Positions 17,033 to 24,143 of a stretch of DNA of 42,861 bases are shown in pieces (within the stretch, counting starts at the first letter, position 1; each line of letters starts with the position of its first letter). Position numbers and translations under genes: made by a program. The stretch comes from Scalindua sp964437425 (GTDB taxonomy: Bacteria; Planctomycetota; Brocadiia; Brocadiales; Scalinduaceae). The stretch spans positions 1 to 42,861 of the forward strand of contig CAYTGO010000024.1 of the NCBI GenBank assembly GCA_964437425.1. The letters run 5' to 3'. The notes beneath the pieces were generated by a model. That model had not been told where the DNA came from, did no database searches, and worked only from the letters and a program-made list of their open reading frames with translations.

Positions 17033-17536
17033 TAGAAACTCTTTCCTGGAAAAACTTTATAGTAAAGCAAATATTAATTACAACTTCTATCTCATCAAAC
17101 ATACCACAACATCTTGAGATAAATAGTAATAATGCCTGGCAAGGCCATATGTTTACACTTCATGCTTCCATTGTTTAGATTACGATAATTTCTATTATCT
17201 GACAGTTTGTATTTTGTATAAGATTTGCTTGCTGATAAAGTATAATAGGTTGGTTTTAGACTTAAAGCAATGAGAAAATGAGAGAGATAACCTCGCAATT
17301 TTACCATCTGATTATGCTTGTTATGTGAGGATATATCTTCTTTTTTTATAAATATGGATAACTCAAAAAACAAGCTAACTCTCCCCATACTCATAGTGAA
17401 GATGAAGTGCTTAAATTGATACTATAACCCGTACAAATTGGTACAAATAGAGACAAATTGAGCCAACCCAAATGTGGTTATAAGTATTTGATGCATAATG
17501 TATTATGCTGATTTGAAAGAACTTGAAAAACCATCC

Positions 17537-17581
17537 TGACGGGATTACGAGTGACGTGCTCTACCATTGAGCCACACGCCC
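17537..17581 (-). pseudogene. 5' half of a tRNA-like sequence (tRNA-Thr, anticodon CGT)
   Basis: Read on the minus strand: GGGCGTGTGGCTCAATGGT followed by AGAGCACGTCACTCGTAATC. This gives a good D-arm (GCTC-AATGGTA-GAGC) and an anticodon loop CTCGTAA, so CGT for threonine. The anticodon stem pairs poorly and no T-arm or CCA side follows. The gene is therefore a truncated remnant and not a functional tRNA. The first bases overlap the icd-derived segment. Confidence 0.55.
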
Positions 17582-17619
17582 AAGCCCTACACTAAACGCT
17601 GCATTAGGGTCATAATTAG
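17571..17619 (+). pseudogene. fragment matching the 3' end of icd
   Basis: GCCACACGCCCAAGCCCTAC then ACTAAACGCTGCA matches icd bases about 4510-4541 with only two differences, and after a short mismatch ATAATTAGTCAT matches the sequence after the icd stop. It abuts the tRNA remnant. The shared GCCACAC may have been the crossover point. Confidence 0.7.
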
Positions 17620-17702
17620 TCATTAGTCAATCGTCATTAGTACCTGTCATTCGTGATTCGTAAATCCCAAATCGTAAATCTTCATGTCTTGCTTCTAACC
17701 TA

Positions 17703-17720
17703 TGTGCACGTTCGTGCACA
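17703..17720. promoter_or_regulatory. 18-bp palindrome, third copy
   Basis: TGTGCACGTTCGTGCACA has perfect eight-base arms around TT. It aligns with the dyads at 4649 and 9085 and lies 71 bases before the fourth TACC/TTGAC module. The arms have changed together (TATGCACG to TGTGCACG with CGTGCATA to CGTGCACA), so dyad symmetry seems to be maintained. Confidence 0.5.
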
Positions 17721-17790
17721 CTTTTGTTTCCTTTAGCTTTTTATAAAACACGCAACCTGTAACCCGCAACTCGCAACCAAGTACACACCA

Positions 17791-17824
17791 TACCTATTCT
17801 ATACCGGTTCTTACCCTGTTGACT
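17791..17824 (+). promoter_or_regulatory. TACC-triad / TTGAC module, copy 4
   Basis: TACC begins at 17791, 17802 and 17812, with TTGACT at 17819-17824, then TAATAT sixteen bases later as a plausible -10. It is about 160 bases upstream of the ParB-methyltransferase gene, which is not a surface-protein gene. Confidence 0.55.
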
Positions 17825-17982
17825 ATAAGGATTGAACATTTAATATATATCAAATCCAAGTTTCAAATCATAATATTAATGACTTTGACCACCTTAACTT
17901 TAGCTCACTTTAGGCACTTTGATCTTTAGTTCACTTATTTATACTTCGTGCTCTTCGTATCCTTCGTGGTTAAATTTTTCTT

Positions 17983-19389
17983 ATGAATGAGAAAATTACT
18001 ATATCTGATATCGTCCTCGACGAATCAATCTATCCCAGGGAGAGGATTGATCGGAAGAGGGTATCTCTCTTTGCAGAAAACATGAGGGATGGTTTCAGTT
18101 TTGACCCTATTGTGATTGAACACCACCCTGATAAAAAAGGTAAGTACCGCATACTGGACGGCGCGCACAGGTGGCACGCCAGCAGAGAAGTTGGGGTGAG
18201 CGACATGCTGGCAGTCATAAAAGATCTGAAAGGAACCGATCCTCTGCTCTACGCGGCCACAATGGCGATAGGGCCGAGACAACTGACAGACGATGAATCA
18301 AAGAATACTGCCCGACGAGCATTTCAGAACAACCCTGCATTAACCTCTTCAGAGATCGGCAAAGCGATAGGAAGATCAAGGCAATCGGTAGACGCCTATC
18401 TTGCTGATCTCCGGGCAGCCAAACAGACCGAACAGGAGCTTAAGATGTTCTGTATGAACATGTTAGGGATTTCGCAGGATAGAATTGCAAAGAGACTGGG
18501 TATTATACAATCATCTATTAATCGCTATTTATGCAAAATGCCAGCATTGGCAAAATGCATAAATAGCGATCTTTCACGAGGATATACCGTTTCTCAAGTT
18601 GCGGAAAAGCATGGATGGTCCGAGCCGTTGGTATGGTCTCTGGCGTTAGAAGGTAAGGACGATCTGGCGCGATTTAAGGAGCTTGGCTGGGGACTGCGGA
18701 CGTGGGATCTATGGAGTTGGGGCGATTGCGACAAACGTTTTGGCGACGACTGGCCCGGACGTATACCCGCTCAACTGATTGCCCACATACTATACTTCTT
18801 CACAGACCAGAACGATCTGGTGCTTGACCCCATGGCAGGCGGTGGAGTAACACCTGACACATGCCTGGCCATGGGCAGAAGATGCTGGAGTTTCGATATG
18901 GTAGATCGCCCGGATACCCGGCCTGAGATAGAGCCATACTTTTGGGACATAAAGAGCAAAGAGTGGAAGAGTACCATTGCGGCATCTAAAGACAAACCCG
19001 ACTTCATCATCATGGACCCGCCATACTTTAACAAAAAAGAGAAGGAGTATGATAAAGAGAGTATATCGGGATTAACAAGGAAGAAATACCTGGAGTTCCT
19101 TGAGAGGTTCCTTACCTTCCTGAAAAAGAGTTCTAAAAAATCGACAACGCTCGCCTTTATCAACGCTGACTGGCGCGATTTTCAGAACAAGCCTGCAAGA
19201 GACGAGAAACCGGAAGATGGTATTTACTCAGATGATTATATCAATATATTAAATAAGTCCGGATGGAAGCGTACCCATAACATCCCGTCACCCATGTCAT
19301 CCGAGCGTTTTGATGCAATTGTTGTTTCCGCCATGCAGAAGAAAAAGATCCTTGGAGTAACCAGCCGCTACGTAATAATTTGTAAATGA
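17983..19389 (+). CDS. ParB-like nuclease domain fused to a DNA methyltransferase
   Basis: 468 residues. Residues about 5-110 match the ParB/Srx N-terminal domain (YRILDGAHRWHASREVGV holds the characteristic DGxHR). Residues about 120-215 hold helix-turn-helix segments (SEIGKAIGRSRQSVDAYL; QDRIAKRLGIIQSSINRYL). The C-terminal half carries SAM-binding motif I (LDPMAGGGVTPD, about residue 281) and catalytic motif IV DPPYF (about 345), as in amino-methylating DNA methylases. The likely role is site-directed DNA modification, epigenetic or phage/plasmid-derived. No restriction gene is next to it. The leader carries the TACC/TTGAC module. It has no clear ribosome site. Confidence 0.88.
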   Translation: MNEKITISDIVLDESIYPRERIDRKRVSLFAENMRDGFSFDPIVIEHHPDKKGKYRILDGAHRWHASREVGVSDMLAVIKDLKGTDPLLYAATMAIGPRQLTDDESKNTARRAFQNNPALTSSEIGKAIGRSRQSVDAYLADLRAAKQTEQELKMFCMNMLGISQDRIAKRLGIIQSSINRYLCKMPALAKCINSDLSRGYTVSQVAEKHGWSEPLVWSLALEGKDDLARFKELGWGLRTWDLWSWGDCDKRFGDDWPGRIPAQLIAHILYFFTDQNDLVLDPMAGGGVTPDTCLAMGRRCWSFDMVDRPDTRPEIEPYFWDIKSKEWKSTIAASKDKPDFIIMDPPYFNKKEKEYDKESISGLTRKKYLEFLERFLTFLKKSSKKSTTLAFINADWRDFQNKPARDEKPEDGIYSDDYINILNKSGWKRTHNIPSPMSSERFDAIVVSAMQKKKILGVTSRYVIICK

Positions 19390-19533
19390 AAAGAGACATT
19401 CACCGCAAAGAGCGCAAAGATATACCAGAAGAGAGAAGAAGGATTTACTTGACTGCATTAAATGTATGGCGTCCTCAGGTTTATGATAAATAATATTGGA
19501 ATAACCCTTGAATTAAACAAATAACATAAGTTT

Positions 19534-19773
19534 ATGAACAGTCAACTAGTAGTGGTGTTAATTTGTATTGTGTACTCAGTGATAATGTTTGGAATGATAT
19601 TTTATCTAGACAATAGTTTTAAATACAGGTTTATTTTCGGATATATTTCTAGCGTTATATTTGTATTGCTTTTCGTATTTATTTTAAAATGCTCCTTTAA
19701 ATATGCAGCACTTTTTTCTATGCTTATAAGCACAGCCGGAATGGCAAGGATACCTTCGCTAAGGAAAAAGTAG
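19534..19773 (+). CDS. possible small membrane protein
   Basis: 79 residues with about three hydrophobic segments (LVVVLICIVYSVIMFGMIFY; RFIFGYISSVIFVLLFVFIL; YAALFSMLISTAGM) and a basic end (RKK), so it would be membrane-bound. The ribosome site is weak. It sits at the AT-rich edge of the accessory island and has no visible family. An AT-rich random frame could also look hydrophobic. Confidence 0.4.
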   Translation: MNSQLVVVLICIVYSVIMFGMIFYLDNSFKYRFIFGYISSVIFVLLFVFILKCSFKYAALFSMLISTAGMARIPSLRKK

Positions 19774-20270
19774 AAATAAGGGGATACCATACTTATTTAA
19801 TTAACATGCGACAATACAAACGCTAAATTTCTTTTTCCCTGCTTCATACCTCTTTCTTATCAGTGGCTAAATTTTTCTGTTTTTCAATTCTTCCACTTCA
19901 GCATTCAACATTCCTTGTTCAATATTCAATATTCTCTTTTTCTTTTGCCCTTTACATTTTTTCCTTTTTAATCGACAATCTTCAATAGCCAGTATTCAAT
20001 CATAAATTCCTCTTGCTTTTACTATTTACTAAAGTATTATACCGCTAGTATTTAGTTATTCGTCAATCTTCAATCAACAATAGTCATTCATAATTACTAA
20101 TTATTAATTGTTTTTGACCTACCAAATTGATATACCATCAGTTGATGGATATGCTTTTCATAAATTAAATTTTATAAAAAAACAACTCAGCATAAATTAA
20201 AATAATCTGCTTTAAATGCAATTTTAATATTTCAAACTGTAATTGTTCCTTAGTAAGAAAGGTGATCTAG
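19774..20270. other. AT-rich spacer before the DUF4062 gene
   Basis: No gene is visible. It contains TTCAACATTCCTTGTTCAAT and CAATATTC words of the repeat set, then CAATCATAAATTC/TAATTATTAATTG low-complexity sequence, and finally the 61-bp block (20196-20256) shared with the TIR-hydrolase upstream region. Confidence 0.6.
20196..20256 (+). repeat. shared upstream block, copy 1 (DUF4062 gene)
   Basis: AAATAATCTGCTTTAAATG and TTCAAACTGTAATTGTTC are found here and at 21303-21360, with only a few differences over about 58 bp. It ends 15 bases before the DUF4062 start, next to the ribosome site AAAGGTGA. It may be a shared promoter/operator or the end of a duplicated unit. Confidence 0.75.
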
Positions 20271-21236
20271 ATGGCAAGACCTAGAGTATTTATAAGCTCA
20301 ACTTTTTATGATCTCCGGCAGATAAGAGAAGATCTAGAAAGAGTTATCAGAGAGCTTGGATATGAACCAGTACGGCATGAAGCGGGTAATATTCCTTATG
20401 ACAAGAAGGACAAGCTAGAATCATCTGCATACCGTGAGGTTGAACTATGTGATATTGTCGTAGCAGTTGTTGGAGGCAGATTTGGTTCAGAGTCTCACGA
20501 AGAGCCTGGTTATTCTATCTCACAAAAGGAATTAAAGCGCGCATTAGAGCGCAATATTCAGGTTTTTATATTTATAGAAAAAAACGTATTGTCAGAATAT
20601 TCCACATATCAATTAAACAAAGGGAATAAAAAAACATTATACAGTTTTGCTGATGATATTAGAATTTTCGAGTTCTTAGAGCAAATTCATGCCTTACCAA
20701 AGAACAATCCAATAGCCCCTTTTGAAACTTCCTCAGATATTACATCATATTTGAAGGTTCAATGGGCTGGCTTGTTTCATCGATTTCTTCAGGAGCAAAA
20801 ACGAATCTCCGAAATGAGAATCTTAGATGAAATGAATTCTACGGCCAAGACATTAAAGGACATCGTCAATTTCTTGACGGAAGAAAGAAAGAGCAAGGAT
20901 GATGCAATTAAGAATATTCTATTGGCTAACCATCCTGCACTAAGACGGTATGCCGAAATTACAAATACTAGCTATCGTGTCTTTTTCTCTAATCGTGAGG
21001 AACTACGGCTATGGTTAAAAGCAAGGGGTTGGTCTCAGTCTGATTCGGAGAGCTGGGACGAAGATAGTGTAGAAGAATGGTGGCATGATAAGCGAAACGG
21101 TTATATTAAAATTACAAAAGACATTTTTGATGAGAATGATCAACTGAAAATCTATACTGAAAATGATTGGAATGATTCTTGGGTAGACTTCGTTGAAAGC
21201 ACTCCTGCTAATCCAGACGATGAAATTCCTTTTTAA
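20271..21236 (+). CDS. DUF4062-domain protein
   Basis: 321 residues with a good ribosome site (AAAGGTGA). The N-terminal 90 residues match DUF4062: RPRVFISSTFYDLRQIREDL, LGYEPVRHE, then CDIVVAVVGGRFGSES with PGYSISQKEL. DUF4062 is a TIR/SLOG-like Rossmann domain that often sits at the N-terminus of STAND or other conflict/immune proteins. The remaining 230 residues contain a helical linker and a charged tail ending in DDEIPF; no second domain is recognised. It is AT-rich and part of the 19.5-25.1 kb island. A signalling or defence role is inferred. Confidence 0.8.
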   Translation: MARPRVFISSTFYDLRQIREDLERVIRELGYEPVRHEAGNIPYDKKDKLESSAYREVELCDIVVAVVGGRFGSESHEEPGYSISQKELKRALERNIQVFIFIEKNVLSEYSTYQLNKGNKKTLYSFADDIRIFEFLEQIHALPKNNPIAPFETSSDITSYLKVQWAGLFHRFLQEQKRISEMRILDEMNSTAKTLKDIVNFLTEERKSKDDAIKNILLANHPALRRYAEITNTSYRVFFSNREELRLWLKARGWSQSDSESWDEDSVEEWWHDKRNGYIKITKDIFDENDQLKIYTENDWNDSWVDFVESTPANPDDEIPF

Positions 21237-21302
21237 TATCCAACTAGTTGTTATCGCTCTGATGTTCGGTTTAAAATACTAAATATAAAGGAGCCAACTT
21301 GA

Positions 21303-21360
21303 ATAAAATAATCTGCTTTAAATGTTGTTTTAATTTCTCAAACTGTAATTGTTCTTAATA
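21303..21360 (+). repeat. shared upstream block, copy 2 (TIR-hydrolase gene)
   Basis: It repeats the block at 20196-20256 in the same orientation. It lies about 115 bases before the TIR-hydrolase start instead of 15. The two copies bracket the DUF4062 gene exactly, so they could be recombination ends or shared regulatory sites. Confidence 0.75.
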
Positions 21361-21476
21361 AAATTTGATTCTTGTGTGTATCATTTCAATAATGATGATA
21401 TACAGAAACTGATTAATAACTCTAAACTGAATAGTTTTACATTTGGATTAAGTTGTCAAATTACTCGGTGATTTCT

Positions 21477-22787
21477 ATGCGCCACCATAATGAGTCGAAA
21501 CTACAAGTTTTTTTATGCCACGCAAGTGAAGACAAGATTGAGGTTCGTAACCTATACCATCGCTTGTTTGAAGTGGGATTTTCTCCATGGTTAGACCAGT
21601 ATGATATTTTGCCTGGCCAAGATTGGGAAGCAGAGATAAGAAGAACAGTATATCGGGCTGATATTATCTTGGTATGCCTATCATCAAGAGCAGTTGCCAA
21701 ACGAGGTTTCATTCAAAAAGAGATAGTTTTTGCTCTTGATACAGCCAAAGAACAACCAGAGGACTCAATTTATATTATTCCCGTTTTGCTGGAGGATTGC
21801 AGTGTTCCTGAACGTCTATCACAATGGCAGTGGGTAAATATTTCACTACTGGATGGATATACAAAATTGATTTCAGCACTGAATTTCCAAGCGTCACAAC
21901 TTAAAAAAGAAGTAGGAATGCTGCCTGAATCGAAAATGCTTAAGTCTGGTTCCGTACCAACTCGATATGCGAAAAGCAATGGAATACATATCGCATATCA
22001 GGTATGGGGTGAAGGTGATAATGACATAATTTTAATTCACGGAGGATTCGTTCCCATCCAAAGTATGACAAGTCATGCCTATTTCGAATATTACATTAGG
22101 CAATTGGTGAATATTGGTAGGGTCATCATTTTTGACTTTCGAGGAATTGGCAATTCAGACCCTTTGCCCCCAAATTGTATTCCATCTGTTGATAATTGGG
22201 CGCAGGACGCTATTTCGGTTTTAAATGCAATTGGATCAAAAAATGTTACTGCAATTGGTAACGATACAGGTGGCGCAGCAGCCATTGCGCTTGCAACGAA
22301 TTTTCCTAACCAAGTTAAGAAGCTTGTACTATTTCACGCTTATGCCCGCCTAATATATAGTCCAGATTACCCATTTGGCCATCGTTTGCCTGAGCAAGAT
22401 ACACAAAAAGGTTGGATAGATGAGGTTTGGGATGGTGAAGACAAAGATATGTTGGCTTTATTAGCCCCAAGTATAATAGATAACAATGACTTCATTCGAT
22501 GGTGGCAACAAGCCACATTTCACGGGGCAAGCCCTGGAGTCGCAGGTACATTTGATGAAATGACGAGAGTACTTGATGTCAGACAAAATTTGCATTTAGT
22601 TAATGTGCCGACCCTGATCTTGCACAGAAAAAATACCAAATATATTGTGCCTGAACATAGTAAATACCTGGCAAAACATATTAAGAATACAAAATATGTA
22701 GAGTTGTTGGGGGCAGATCACTGGATATATGTTGGAAATGTTGATGTAATTATTAGTGAAATAAAACAATTCTTGAAGAATAATTAA
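21477..22787 (+). CDS. TIR domain fused to an alpha/beta-hydrolase
   Basis: 436 residues from ATG 21477 (GGTGA four bases before it); a TTG at 21453 would add eight residues. Residues about 7-130 are a TIR domain (QVFLCHASEDKIEVRNLYHR, then FSPWLDQYDILPGQDWEAEI with a candidate catalytic Glu; ADIILVCLSS). Residues about 155-436 match the alpha/beta-hydrolase domain otherwise seen in adenylate-cyclase-associated proteins (HIAYQVWGEGDND, HGGF, FDFRGIGNSDP). At the nucleophile elbow the usual GxSxG is GNDTG, so Asp replaces Ser. The C-terminal His is in GADHW. The TIR may cleave NAD+ and signal, which is inference. The next gene begins 5 bases after it. Confidence 0.88.
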   Translation: MRHHNESKLQVFLCHASEDKIEVRNLYHRLFEVGFSPWLDQYDILPGQDWEAEIRRTVYRADIILVCLSSRAVAKRGFIQKEIVFALDTAKEQPEDSIYIIPVLLEDCSVPERLSQWQWVNISLLDGYTKLISALNFQASQLKKEVGMLPESKMLKSGSVPTRYAKSNGIHIAYQVWGEGDNDIILIHGGFVPIQSMTSHAYFEYYIRQLVNIGRVIIFDFRGIGNSDPLPPNCIPSVDNWAQDAISVLNAIGSKNVTAIGNDTGGAAAIALATNFPNQVKKLVLFHAYARLIYSPDYPFGHRLPEQDTQKGWIDEVWDGEDKDMLALLAPSIIDNNDFIRWWQQATFHGASPGVAGTFDEMTRVLDVRQNLHLVNVPTLILHRKNTKYIVPEHSKYLAKHIKNTKYVELLGADHWIYVGNVDVIISEIKQFLKNN

Positions 22788-22792
22788 TTTTA

Positions 22793-23572
22793 ATGTCTAC
22801 TTTAATGTTTAGTTCTAACTGGGATCATGAATATAAACGATTAAATGCACTGTGTAGCATTTTTGATAGGGGGACATTTTACCACATCCAACAAATGGAC
22901 CCAAAAAAAGATTGGAAATGTGCAGAAATAGGTGCTGGTACAGGTAGCGTTACAGAATGGTTATGTTCACAAATTGAGGATGGTGAAGTGTTGGCAATTG
23001 ACATAAACACTAAATATCTTTCGAACTTAGATTTTCCAAATTTGACTATCCATCAAGCAGATATCACAAATTTTCAATTAGAAGAACAAACCTACGATTT
23101 TATTCATACACGGATGGTGCTAACGCATTTAGTGAAACCACAGGATGTAATAGCCTCTCTTGTAAAAGCACTTAAACCTGGTGGGTCAATATTATTAGAG
23201 GAGCTTGAATGTGTGACAGGTGGTATTTCTACTCCTCATTCTGAACCAATTCACCGAGCTTACAAGGCTATGAATCAACTCATGACTCTCGGTGGCAATG
23301 ACCCTAGTTTAGGTCGTAGAATTAATTGTATCTTGCAAGACTTGGGACTTAATGATATTGATGGGGAAGGACGAATGGCACTGAACACATCAGATTCAGC
23401 AGGTGCAACTCTATTTCGACTTGGATTAGAGTACAATCGTAAAAGAATCATAGATAATGGTATACTAACAAATGAGGAAATCAATGTTGCATTAGATTCA
23501 GCTACAGATGGCAAGCATACTTGGTATTCAACAATGGCGATTGCTGTTTGGGGACGGAAGCCTTTGCGCTAA
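22793..23572 (+). CDS. class I SAM-dependent methyltransferase
   Basis: 259 residues. Motif I is clear (CAEIGAGTGSVTEWL, about residues 44-58), followed by the acidic residue in VLAIDINTKY, motif post-II HQADITNFQ and motif IV DFIHTRMVLTHLV. The C-terminal half may bind the acceptor. The substrate cannot be read from the sequence; small-molecule and lipid methylases have this look. It starts 5 bases after the TIR-hydrolase stop with no own ribosome site, so it is probably translationally coupled. This physical link suggests a common function. Confidence 0.85.
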   Translation: MSTLMFSSNWDHEYKRLNALCSIFDRGTFYHIQQMDPKKDWKCAEIGAGTGSVTEWLCSQIEDGEVLAIDINTKYLSNLDFPNLTIHQADITNFQLEEQTYDFIHTRMVLTHLVKPQDVIASLVKALKPGGSILLEELECVTGGISTPHSEPIHRAYKAMNQLMTLGGNDPSLGRRINCILQDLGLNDIDGEGRMALNTSDSAGATLFRLGLEYNRKRIIDNGILTNEEINVALDSATDGKHTWYSTMAIAVWGRKPLR

Positions 23573-24143
23573 CAGTGCTGGAATGATAGCTAACAAATCG
23601 TTGTAGCCGAGTTGCTAGTCTTGTTTTTATTTGCCTGTCTCCTTTTACTTCAACTTAATAGAATCAATAGGATATTTTAGCCACCAACTCGTCTATTTTT
23701 ATTTCATCTTGTACATTTTTTTTATTTTATTTAGCGACCTTCACTTTTTCAATCCTTTAGGTGCCTGAACAATATAGTTACCGCCAATAATACCAATAAT
23801 TCTATACATGTTGTTATTCTCCTTCTCTAATTTTTCTGGTTCAAGTTTTCTCCCCTGAACATCACTAATAATATAAATGACATTATAGTTCGTACAAATA
23901 TTCTTTTGAATTATTAAGCTTGGTTATGTTATATAGCCTATTGTAAGCTTGTTAAAAAGAAGTTGTCACCGTCCGATAAGGGCACGTTATGTTGTATGCT
24001 TTGGAGAAATAACCAATAGGTTTTCTTAGATTAACAAGAATTTGTAATTTTGTCATGCTACCAGAAATATACGGTGTCTGTATGTTTCTGAAAGCATAGC
24101 CGTAGTCCATTTAACTGTTAGATAACAAAAAGAATATATTACT
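23573..24143. other. 570-bp spacer inside the accessory island
   Basis: No large gene. It contains GCTAACAAATCGTTGTAGCC shortly after the methyltransferase stop, which resembles the first half of an integron attC site. An 11-base inverted pair (TAGCCGAGTTG near 23609, CAACTCGTCTA near 23685) spans about 90 bases. A tiny minus-strand frame lies at 23741-23809. Further on is GTCCGATAAGGGCACGTTAT and then CTGTTAGATAAC. No repeat of the CACTTTAG family is seen here, unlike most spacers. Confidence 0.55.
23741..23809 (-). CDS. possible 22-residue peptide
   Basis: The minus-strand frame MYRIIGIIGGNYIVQAPKGLKK starts at ATG 23809 and stops at TGA 23743-23741. AAGGAG lies nine bases upstream of the ATG, the best ribosome site in this spacer. 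It is the only sign of coding. It could be the N-terminal stub of a broken gene (a beta-hairpin beginning is plausible) or a short peptide. Confidence 0.3.
   Translation of the reverse strand: MYRIIGIIGGNYIVQAPKGLKK

Larger units (their letters stand above)
17033..17982. other. 950-bp spacer with recombination scars and repeats
   Basis: No credible gene; a 99-codon open frame at 17095-17394 (minus) has no ribosome site or recognisable features and is discounted. Upstream of the kinase it is AT-rich. It then contains a truncated tRNA (about 17537-17581), a copy of the icd 3' end (17571-17619), GTCATTAGTCAATCGTCATT words, the palindrome at 17703-17720, an ACACGCAACCTGTAACC box, the TACC/TTGAC module and CACTTTAG words leading to the ParB-methyltransferase start. 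Confidence 0.7.

Noticed and set aside
17095..17394. 99-codon open frame on the minus strand
   Set aside because: No ribosome site, low-complexity AT-rich composition and no family pattern.
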